Positions 14,020 to 22,024 of a DNA stretch of 32,193 bases are shown in pieces. Both the position numbers and the translations under genes were made by a program. The notes under the pieces are model-generated. The model worked only from the letters and a program-made list of their open reading frames with translations. It was not told the origin of the DNA and made no database searches. Where the stretch lies: positions 1 to 32,193 of the IMG/VR virus record IMGVR_UViG_3300030060_007507; one strand, given 5' to 3'. Within the stretch, counting starts at the first letter, position 1. Each line of letters opens with the position of its first letter. Source of the stretch: a virus.

Positions 14020-16487
14020 TTGAAAATAATTTATTAAAAAGTAATTTTCTGGGAAGAGATGGAATGAGATGGTGGATCGGACAAGTTCCACCTGGTAAAT
14101 CTTGGGGATTACAAAGAGAAAAAAAACCTGAATCATGGGGTAATCGTGTAAAGGTTCGTATAATGGGGTATCACCCCCAAAATACAGTTGATTTACCCGA
14201 TGATGATCTACCTTGGGCACAAGTAATTTTGTCACCACAATGTGGTTCAGGAAAGGCAGGTAAATTTAAACCAATTCGTATTGCACCTGGTGATGTTGTA
14301 GTTGGATTTTTTCTTGATGGTGATGATGCTCAACTTCCAGTAATATTTGGATTAATTGGAAATTCCAAGTATGTAGTATCAGGTAAGGAAGGACCTTTCA
14401 AACCATTTACAGGATTTACACCAGAAGATGCTGCCGAGGGGAGCACTATAGCAGGTAATGAATCTGGCGAAGATAGTACAGATAGTAATCCTTCACCAAG
14501 AATGGTAGATGAAAAACTTGCGAAGGATATTTTTAGTAGTACTGGTAAAGATACAACTGTAGTGTCTAAAGGTGTTGGATTTGAGGTTTCTCTTGCTGGT
14601 GGATCTGATACTCAAAAGATAAGTACATCATTAAATAATGCTATAAAATATTCAGAGTTTGCATCACCATTTAAGAAAAATAAAGTGATATCTGATGAGG
14701 CAAAAAATATTGCAGGATTTGCTGGTGGTTTGACTAGAGATATGACTGCCTCTAGCTTTAAAAGTTTAAGTAAAAATTTAAATACTGGTAATAAAAATTT
14801 ATATAATAGGGTTTATAATATAACATTAGCAGCGACTAAAAAAACCTCAATCGCTAAAAGAGCAGGAACAGCAGCTATTGCTGCGATGGCTGGTGGAATA
14901 GGTAATTTACAAGGAAAAATCCCATGTGTGGTTGAAAAAATAGGTAATAGTATGTTACCTGATGTCACCTCACTACTTTCTTCATTTTTGGGAAATGTAC
15001 AAAGTTTTACACCATGTATTGCTGATCAGTTCACGGGTGCTTTATTTAATAAGATAATAGACAATATTGGTAGCGAATTAGCTCCTGATCTTGGTGCAGT
15101 TGGTAAGATAATGGGTGGATTTGATTTAGTTAACGATTTAAGAGGAAAGGCAGAGGGTTTACTGGGTGTGCAAAATATTGTAGATTGTGTTGCACCAGGT
15201 GGTAAATTAGGTGGAGGTGACGTATTTGTATTGGGAAAGGGTATAAAGGATCTTCCCGCTGTATCTGCTGGAAAAATTATGAGTGTTGCAAATGCTGCTT
15301 CAGCTTTACGAGATGCTTCAGGTGCACCAGGTGGAATACTAGGTGGATTATTAGGGCAGTTTGATTTTCTTAATCCAGGCGTGAGCACACAAGGGTTTAG
15401 TAGTGCGTTAGGTGAATGTTACACAGGTCCACCACTTAATTGTAAAGGGTTAGAGGTTAAAGTTTTTGGATCAGATGGTGAGGGTTCGATTGCTAAACCA
15501 ATAATTGGGGCGTTAGTTGGAGACACATTTGCCGAACAAACAGGAAGTTTAATTGGTATAGAGTTAGTTGATCCAGGTAGAAATTACACCGTGCCTCCAA
15601 TTGTTGAAATTGTTGATACTTGTAATAAAGGTTATGGTGCAAAGGCAGAGGCAGTCATTGATTATGATCCAACATCTCCAACTTATCAGCAAGTCACAGA
15701 CATTTATATTGTAGTGCCTGGTGAAAATTATCCAGTCGTAGAGGAGAATACAACAGATGGTTATATTGTTGATCATGTAGTTGTGGTTGAATCAGGTGAT
15801 GGATATTCTAATGAGGATACAATTGTAGATAACGAAGGTAATGAATATATTAAGTTTTTAGATGAGGATGGTAGGATATTAAATGTTATACCACCTAATC
15901 CTGTCACCACAAATGTTGTACCAATTAATGATTTACCAATATTAACCATATCTACAGACACTGGTAGAGGTGCAATAATTAAAGCTCAACTAGCACCAAG
16001 ACCAACTTATCAAGGAGAGATTAAACAAATTATTGATTGTATTACACCAAGAGACGGAATCGTTGGATTCGTTAATGGTGAACCTTATTATGGACCGTTC
16101 CATATTCTTAATGGTATTAAGATGGTTGGTGCTGTGCATATTGATGATGCACATCCAGTCATCTATGATACACCAGCAGAGAGTAGACAAGCAAGAATAT
16201 TACCTAACAGAGCACGATCCACTAATGCATCAGTATCATCAGTGACCTACGGATCTACAACTGCTGGTCCAGTTGGTTCAGTAAGCACACCAACATCTAC
16301 TTCTACTTCATATTCAACTCCAAGTAATATGGGACCTCCTGCAAGTCCTGCATCACCACCTAGTTCGCCAAGCAGTCCAAGTTCGCCAAGCAGTCCTCCT
16401 CCTGCATCACCTCCACCTGCGTCACCTCCTCCTGCAAGTCCACCACCTGCATCACCACCACCAAGCGGTGGGTATGGTGGATACTGA
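14016..16487 (+). CDS. 5: gp5 baseplate hub protein, OB-fold, no lysozyme domain
   Basis: The 823-aa protein starts with a gp5-type OB domain (residues about 10-125): GMRWWIGQVPPGKSW, WGNRVKVRIMGYHPQ, LPWAQVILSP and PGDVVVGFFLDGDDAQLPVI. Residues about 200-470 are Gly/Ala-rich and helical. Residues about 510-680 hold repeated beta segments (LVDPGRNYTVPPIVEI). A PYYGPFHILNGIKMVGAVHI domain lies near 690-710. The end is Pro/Ser-rich (residues about 770-823). T4 gp5 is 575 aa and carries a lysozyme, and I see no lysozyme-like region here. The beta-helix needle seems to be in the next gene. It probably forms the hub collar and spike base. Confidence 0.82.
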   Translation: MIENNLLKSNFLGRDGMRWWIGQVPPGKSWGLQREKKPESWGNRVKVRIMGYHPQNTVDLPDDDLPWAQVILSPQCGSGKAGKFKPIRIAPGDVVVGFFLDGDDAQLPVIFGLIGNSKYVVSGKEGPFKPFTGFTPEDAAEGSTIAGNESGEDSTDSNPSPRMVDEKLAKDIFSSTGKDTTVVSKGVGFEVSLAGGSDTQKISTSLNNAIKYSEFASPFKKNKVISDEAKNIAGFAGGLTRDMTASSFKSLSKNLNTGNKNLYNRVYNITLAATKKTSIAKRAGTAAIAAMAGGIGNLQGKIPCVVEKIGNSMLPDVTSLLSSFLGNVQSFTPCIADQFTGALFNKIIDNIGSELAPDLGAVGKIMGGFDLVNDLRGKAEGLLGVQNIVDCVAPGGKLGGGDVFVLGKGIKDLPAVSAGKIMSVANAASALRDASGAPGGILGGLLGQFDFLNPGVSTQGFSSALGECYTGPPLNCKGLEVKVFGSDGEGSIAKPIIGALVGDTFAEQTGSLIGIELVDPGRNYTVPPIVEIVDTCNKGYGAKAEAVIDYDPTSPTYQQVTDIYIVVPGENYPVVEENTTDGYIVDHVVVVESGDGYSNEDTIVDNEGNEYIKFLDEDGRILNVIPPNPVTTNVVPINDLPILTISTDTGRGAIIKAQLAPRPTYQGEIKQIIDCITPRDGIVGFVNGEPYYGPFHILNGIKMVGAVHIDDAHPVIYDTPAESRQARILPNRARSTNASVSSVTYGSTTAGPVGSVSTPTSTSTSYSTPSNMGPPASPASPPSSPSSPSSPSSPPPASPPPASPPPASPPPASPPPSGGYGGY
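16332..16473 (+). repeat. Pro/Ser-rich low-complexity repeat at the end of gp5
   Basis: In-frame short repeats encode a PASPASPPSSPSS stretch and then four rounds of a PPPAS unit, ending PPPSGGYGGY. Synonymous codons alternate between copies. The region would form an extended polyproline-type tail and could change length by slippage in steps of whole units. Confidence 0.8.
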
Positions 16488-16493
16488 TAAATA
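16486..16493 (+). promoter_or_regulatory. Possible late box before the spike gene
   Basis: GATAAATA overlaps the gp5 stop codon and ends 18 nt before the ATG at 16512. It differs from the T4 late consensus only at the first base, and the spacing is shorter than the 24-27 nt seen elsewhere. Confidence 0.4.
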
Positions 16494-16511
16494 TTACAGA
16501 GGTTTTCATAT

Positions 16512-17294
16512 ATGGTACAGGAAAGACCAAATCAAAATGTAGGACCAACGAATTGGATTAAAAGAAACTTTGAATCCTTTGGTTCACATTTTAGAATTGA
16601 TACATCAAATCCAGAATATGGATTTTGTGGTGGAACAGCGTCAACAATTTTATCTGAATTAAATGGTAAATCAACTTCTATAACACAGACGGAAGATGGT
16701 CAGTATCATATTCTTGTTGATGAGACTGTGACAATGGCAGGTGGAATGACAAAAAATAATGCAAAACCCAGTGTAGTTATAGTTGGTAGAGAGGGAGATG
16801 TAACAATAACTGCCACTGGTGATGGATCAGTTAAAATTCAAGCTAAAAGGATTGTCATGAATTGTACAGAAAATATGGATTTAACTACATGTAAAGCACT
16901 TAACCTAAAGGGAAATCATATTATGCTAGATGCCCCCAGTATTAATACATCTGCACAAAATCCTGGTAAATTTGTTTTACGTGATTCTTTTGCACAAACT
17001 GCATACGCAGGTTTACCATTTGATCCTAATAATGTTGCAACTATAACTGGACCATTGACTAAATCAATGACATCGCTCACTGATAAATTAAAAGAAGCAA
17101 ATATAGCGAGTAAATTAGAAGATATGACTGGTGGTTTAACAGATCAATTGAGTAATATTGATACTGGTGCGATAAGTTCACAATTAGGTGATGTTGCATC
17201 AAATATTGATACTGGTGCTATCACAAGTTCACTAGGTAATGTAGGACAATCGATGGGTCAATTGAGTATTCCTGGTTTAGGAGGATTTGCATAA
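16512..17294 (+). CDS. Baseplate central spike / beta-helix needle protein (260 aa)
   Basis: Residues about 85-155 contain short alternating beta strands (GDVTITATGDGSVKIQ, KRIVMNCTENMDLTT, ALNLKGNHIMLDAPS). This resembles the triple-stranded beta-helix of the T4 gp5 C-terminus and related spike proteins. Residues about 190-245 repeat a short helical unit (SNIDTGAISSQLGDV then SNIDTGAITSSLGNV). It follows gp5 by 24 nt and precedes the long fibre gene with a 1-nt overlap. I infer that it provides the needle part that T4 fuses into gp5. It contains no PAAR-like tip motif I can see. The exact name is uncertain. Confidence 0.65.
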   Translation: MVQERPNQNVGPTNWIKRNFESFGSHFRIDTSNPEYGFCGGTASTILSELNGKSTSITQTEDGQYHILVDETVTMAGGMTKNNAKPSVVIVGREGDVTITATGDGSVKIQAKRIVMNCTENMDLTTCKALNLKGNHIMLDAPSINTSAQNPGKFVLRDSFAQTAYAGLPFDPNNVATITGPLTKSMTSLTDKLKEANIASKLEDMTGGLTDQLSNIDTGAISSQLGDVASNIDTGAITSSLGNVGQSMGQLSIPGLGGFA

Positions 17295-20200
17295 TGCCAG
17301 GTTTCAACAACGGACCAGTCCCTAATCCGTATTTTGGAGATGAGAATGTAGATCATTTTACGCAAAAAGTTGAATTTGCGGATGATGTATACATTTATGG
17401 TAAATTATATGCAGACATTGATGTATTAAGTGAAGGTAATGTAACCTTTGAGAATGATGTAACAATCAATAAGAAATTATTTGTATCTGGAGGTATAACT
17501 GCAGAAGGTACGAGCACTTTTGATTGTTTAGTTGCATTAGATAAATTTGATGTAGGACTTGCAGGTACTGTATTCACTGCAATTGTAGGAGAAAATTCTT
17601 GTGATAGTCTATCAAGTCCTGGTCGAGTTGGAATTGGTAGCACACAACCTGACGGTAGATTTCAGGTTGCAATTGGTGGTGAAACATTAGATCCAAGAGA
17701 CCCAGTTGATCCATTTAAGTCTGTTTTTATTGTTACTGATGATGGTCTGGTCGGTATCGGCACCACTATACCAGCACAAAACTTCCAAGTCAATACAGGT
17801 TCAGAATCATTTGTAGTTACGGGACTAGGTACAATCGGTGTTGGAACAGCGAGTCCTGGTGATTTTGGTATTGATAATGCAAATCAAGGTATATTAAGAG
17901 CAGATTTTGATGGAAGTATAAGAGTATCAAGAAATATTTACGACTCTACAGATTCACCTGGTGGAAATGGATTCTTTCTACAGAGAGATGCAACTGGAAT
18001 AAGATGGGTATCGTTTCAACCTAATTTTTCAGAGGGTGTGTTCATACAAGATGAGGGTACTTACATACCCACAACTGGTGTAGCACAGTCATTCACAGTT
18101 CTAAACTTTAGACAAGTCAATAGTGGTGGAAATGGTGTTGATAATGTGATACCAATTCCCAATGCTAGTAATCCTACACTCATAGCTGATATACAGACAC
18201 AAGATTTCTGGGGATATAATGGTGCTCAAGATATCTATAGAATGACAAAGGTTGGAATAAAAAATAATGCACCATCATATGATTTAGATATCACAGGATC
18301 ATTACATGCAACGAATAATGTTCAATTTGATAGTGACTTAAATGTAAACGGAACTACTCAACTTGGTGGGACACTTGACGTTGATGGGGCAACAACCTTT
18401 AATAGTACATTAGATGCGTCTAATATAAACAATGCTTCAGTTCAGATTGATGGTGGTGTTGGAATCGTTAAGAAATTATATGTGGGTGATGTTACTAGAA
18501 TTGTTAAAGATACTGATAGTACTAATAAAGATACAGGAGCATTAGTTGTAGAAGGTGGTGTTGGTGTTGAAAAGAGATTAAATGTTGGTGGAAAGACGAT
18601 TATTGAAAATATAACGTCTTCAACAACAAAAGATTCAGGAGCATTAGTTGTAGAAGGTGGTGTTGGTATTGAAGAAAATTTAAATATGGGTGGAAGTGCA
18701 GTCATAGCTGGTAGATTAGATGTTGATAACGGGCAACAATCTACATCAGTTACCACAGGTGCTGCAGTCATTGATGGTGGTGTGGGTATAGTGAAAAACT
18801 TAAATGTTGGACAGGATACAAAATTATTTGGAACTCTTGAACTAGAGTCTAGAATTGTTGATTTCTTCCAAAATAATGGTGTAGGAGTTTGTAAAACAGA
18901 TTATAGATTATCATCATTCGATGTGAGTGGAGTCGGTGCTGGTGTATCATGGAGACCATCTGGTGTGCAAACAAAGAGAACAATATGGGTAACAAAGAAT
19001 GGTTGTGATACGAATAGTGGATTATTGGAGGGTGATGCAAAGTATACGATAGGAGCTGCAGCAGCAGTTGCACAGGAGGGAGATACAATACGTGTGAGAT
19101 CTGGTACTTATGTTGAAGATAATCCAGTTGGATTAAGAACAGATGTTGCAATAAATGGAGAGGATTTAAGATTAGTTCTACTCATACCTAAAAATAAAAA
19201 TAAAGATTTCTTCCATGTAAGAAGAGGTTGTTTAATTGAAAATTTAAGTTTCACAGGTGCAAATATATCTGATGATCATTCAAATTGTGGGGCAGTCGCA
19301 TTTCCACCAACTCAAACAGATGTAAACATTGGATTTACACATCAAGCTGCCACTGGATTTACTGATCTTGGACCAGCAAATGAAGGTGCGTCTGGTAGAT
19401 GGAGATCACCTTACGTGAGAAACTGCACTAATTTTATGACAAAGAGTATTGGTATGAAAATTAATGGTGATCATGCCAACGCTAATTACACAGGTACGAA
19501 TGATTTAGGTCAGGATTTAAAGTCAATGGTCTGTGACTCATTTACACAATACAATGAAGCAGGTATAGGTGTATCATTATCAAATAATGCATACGCACAA
19601 CTTGTTTCAATATTTACGATTGCATGTGATATTGGAATTGCTGCAACATCTGGTGGACAATGTGATTTAACAAACTCTAACTCATCATTTGGTCGTATTG
19701 GTCTATTTGCAGATGGTTTTGGTGATATAGAATTTTTTGGAACTATTAATACACCAATAATTGCTGGTGGCGATTCAATTATATCAACAGGTACAACTGA
19801 TATTCTTCAGAGAACAAGAACTCCTTTTGATGGGCAAGGGACTTACTTCCATCTTGACATGAATAACTATGCTGATAGTACCTCAACTGAATTAATTACA
19901 CAACCACTTGAATTAGTTAGATCTTTGACTATTACAAATGGAGGTAATAATGGTGATTATACTTCTGCTGCACCACCAATTATAACATTAGATAGTCCAC
20001 CATTAGGACCTGAAGCAGTTTTACCAGAATTTTCAGCAAATGTGAGTGCTGCTGGCACAATTACTTCAGTAGATGTGATAAACAGTGGTCGTAATTTCTT
20101 ACCTACTCAAACATTGAATGTTAATATATCTGGTGGTGGTGCAGGAGCAGCGACTGTAAATATGGATCCAATATTATTCACAGTTAGTGAATCTACAAAA

Positions 20201-20569
20201 TCATCAAATAATCTTGGTATTTCAACTGTGACATTCAATGAATTTATACCTTATCCGATATTTGCTGGAACAAAAGTTGAGTTTGTGAGATTAAGTCGTA
20301 TCATTACAAGTTCACATTCATTCGAGTATATCGGTGCTGGTAATGACATAAATACAGCTAACCCATTCCAAGCAGGTAAACCAATACCTGAGAATGAGGT
20401 AGTAGCGATAAATGGTGGGCAAGTTCCGTTCACTAGCACTGATCAAAAAGGTAACTTCCGTATTGGTGACGGTTTGACAATTGACCAAACCACATCTACA
20501 ATAAGAGGAAGAGATTTTAACAGAGCAATACAAGCACAACTTACTCCACTGATATTAGCATTAAATTAA
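17294..20569 (+). CDS. Large beta-helical tail/baseplate fibre-like structural protein (1091 aa)
   Basis: The N-terminal half is built from short strands of the L-x-V-x-G type (YIYGKLYADIDVL, KKLFVSGGITAEG), common in phage fibres. Residues about 380-510 hold four copies of a roughly 34-residue repeat containing a GGVGI core. From about residue 560, WVTKNGCDTNSG and DTIRVRSGTYVED look like a right-handed parallel beta-helix of pectate-lyase style. Residues about 870-950 carry the GGNNGDYTSAAPPIITL type of repeat also present in gp5. The C-terminus (SSHSFEYIGAGNDIN ... TDQKGNFRIGD) looks conserved among cyanophage structural proteins. It could bind cell-surface polysaccharide. No function was confirmed. 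Confidence 0.75.
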   Translation: MPGFNNGPVPNPYFGDENVDHFTQKVEFADDVYIYGKLYADIDVLSEGNVTFENDVTINKKLFVSGGITAEGTSTFDCLVALDKFDVGLAGTVFTAIVGENSCDSLSSPGRVGIGSTQPDGRFQVAIGGETLDPRDPVDPFKSVFIVTDDGLVGIGTTIPAQNFQVNTGSESFVVTGLGTIGVGTASPGDFGIDNANQGILRADFDGSIRVSRNIYDSTDSPGGNGFFLQRDATGIRWVSFQPNFSEGVFIQDEGTYIPTTGVAQSFTVLNFRQVNSGGNGVDNVIPIPNASNPTLIADIQTQDFWGYNGAQDIYRMTKVGIKNNAPSYDLDITGSLHATNNVQFDSDLNVNGTTQLGGTLDVDGATTFNSTLDASNINNASVQIDGGVGIVKKLYVGDVTRIVKDTDSTNKDTGALVVEGGVGVEKRLNVGGKTIIENITSSTTKDSGALVVEGGVGIEENLNMGGSAVIAGRLDVDNGQQSTSVTTGAAVIDGGVGIVKNLNVGQDTKLFGTLELESRIVDFFQNNGVGVCKTDYRLSSFDVSGVGAGVSWRPSGVQTKRTIWVTKNGCDTNSGLLEGDAKYTIGAAAAVAQEGDTIRVRSGTYVEDNPVGLRTDVAINGEDLRLVLLIPKNKNKDFFHVRRGCLIENLSFTGANISDDHSNCGAVAFPPTQTDVNIGFTHQAATGFTDLGPANEGASGRWRSPYVRNCTNFMTKSIGMKINGDHANANYTGTNDLGQDLKSMVCDSFTQYNEAGIGVSLSNNAYAQLVSIFTIACDIGIAATSGGQCDLTNSNSSFGRIGLFADGFGDIEFFGTINTPIIAGGDSIISTGTTDILQRTRTPFDGQGTYFHLDMNNYADSTSTELITQPLELVRSLTITNGGNNGDYTSAAPPIITLDSPPLGPEAVLPEFSANVSAAGTITSVDVINSGRNFLPTQTLNVNISGGGAGAATVNMDPILFTVSESTKSSNNLGISTVTFNEFIPYPIFAGTKVEFVRLSRIITSSHSFEYIGAGNDINTANPFQAGKPIPENEVVAINGGQVPFTSTDQKGNFRIGDGLTIDQTTSTIRGRDFNRAIQAQLTPLILALN
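18430..18820 (+). repeat. Four in-frame repeats of about 34 codons
   Basis: The GGVGI-containing unit occurs four times with cores QIDGGVGIVKKL, VVEGGVGVEKRL, VVEGGVGIEENL and VIDGGVGIVKNL. The two middle copies share a 32-nt identical stretch at 18534-18565 and 18636-18667, 102 nt apart. This exact identity suggests recent duplication or ongoing gene conversion inside the fibre gene. Confidence 0.85.
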
Positions 20570-20570
20570 G

Positions 20571-22022
20571 ATGGCGATAGCACCAGTAAATAAATTTATT
20601 AATATTGCAGTACCTGTTTCACCTGGTAAACAGAAACTCTACGAAGTTCCTACTGGTACGTCTGCACTTTTATTATATCTCCAAGTTGCAAATGTTGGTA
20701 TTGGAACTACATTTCCTAAAGTAACATTTTCACAACAAAGAACTCAAAGAAGCACTGGTAATAAAAGAGAGGTAAGAGTAATTAAGGACGTTGAAATACC
20801 ACCAAATGATGCAGCGGTGATTGTTGATGGACGATTGGTTCTTGAAAAAACACCTTTAGTCATAGATAAAATTTTTGTAGAGGGAAAACAACAACAGGTA
20901 GGTATTATAACTTTTGTAGATTATCATGAACCCACAGGTATTGTAACGATTACCACAAAAGAAGCACACCCATTTAAGACAGGAGATCCCGTCACACTAG
21001 CAGGTATAGCTTTTACTTGTATACCAGGTCAAACTGGTATTACCACAAATGTTTTTCCTGATCCAATGCAATCATATGTTGTTGAAAGTATTGATGGTGT
21101 TGTTGGTACGTCAAAGACTTTTACATCGCATATTGGTGGATCAACACCACTTGGAGTTACTGGTAAAAATTACGCACATTTTTATAATTCTGCAATCCAT
21201 TATTATGAGAGATCAAAAAGATTACCGATTGAAGTTGCTACTACATCTGGATCATTAACAAGTTCGATTAAAAAATCCTCCGAGACAGGCACAACATATG
21301 ATCCTGCTACAGGTATTCTTACGGTAACGGTAACTGGACATGGATTCTCAACAGGTGATCAGATTCGTTTATTAAAAGAGGGTTTTGCATTCACTTGTAC
21401 AACTGATGGAAATAGTGTTGTTAAAAAGTATCCACGTAACACAGGTGAAAATCAAAATGTTGGTAAACCTGATTTTGCTTACGGTAGATTACTGGAAATA
21501 ACTGTTATTAATGCAAATCAATTTTCATTATTCATAGGCACATCATCTGATGCATCAACACATACATACGTTCAAGCACAGTCATTAGCAAATAATGTAA
21601 TTAAAATAGGTTCAAGATTTGATATACAAAGAGCAATCTACTATGGTGGTGGTAATAAAGATGTGGGTTATACAAATCAAGATGAAGCTGTAATTGAAGG
21701 TAAGTTATTAAGGGCAGGAGAGTTGCTAATACAAACTCCAACCGCACATAATTTACAATCAGGAGATACAATTAGAATCATAGACAATGGATTAATATTT
21801 ACATGTACAATGGATAATCGTGAAACCGAACATGCATATCCTCGTGTTACTGATCCAGCATCAGGTGCTGAATTAACTATAGGTGGTGGAAATGCAACAT
21901 CAACAAATCATCTAACTACAACTCAATTTGTTGTCAATGTCGGACCAAGTTATTCTGGTGGATTTTTTGCTCCATTAGAGATGGAATTAATTGCAAGTAT
22001 TCTTGAAAATAGCACTGCATAA
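20571..22022 (+). CDS. Virion structural protein with three repeated beta domains (483 aa)
   Basis: Starts MAIAPVNKFINIAVPVSPGK, and the first 110 residues look like a beta-sandwich attachment domain. Three related domains follow, each with a histidine-led turn and a single Cys: HPFKTGDPVTLAGIAFTC at about residue 133, HGFSTGDQIRLLKEGFAFTC at about 257 and HNLQSGDTIRIIDNGLIFTC at about 393. The pattern recalls HGF-x-TGD type beta domains of cyanophage structural proteins. It lies 1 nt after the large fibre gene and 2 nt before the collagen-like gene, so it probably connects fibres to the baseplate. The role is inferred from position. Confidence 0.75.
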   Translation: MAIAPVNKFINIAVPVSPGKQKLYEVPTGTSALLLYLQVANVGIGTTFPKVTFSQQRTQRSTGNKREVRVIKDVEIPPNDAAVIVDGRLVLEKTPLVIDKIFVEGKQQQVGIITFVDYHEPTGIVTITTKEAHPFKTGDPVTLAGIAFTCIPGQTGITTNVFPDPMQSYVVESIDGVVGTSKTFTSHIGGSTPLGVTGKNYAHFYNSAIHYYERSKRLPIEVATTSGSLTSSIKKSSETGTTYDPATGILTVTVTGHGFSTGDQIRLLKEGFAFTCTTDGNSVVKKYPRNTGENQNVGKPDFAYGRLLEITVINANQFSLFIGTSSDASTHTYVQAQSLANNVIKIGSRFDIQRAIYYGGGNKDVGYTNQDEAVIEGKLLRAGELLIQTPTAHNLQSGDTIRIIDNGLIFTCTMDNRETEHAYPRVTDPASGAELTIGGGNATSTNHLTTTQFVVNVGPSYSGGFFAPLEMELIASILENSTA

Positions 22023-22024
22023 TT

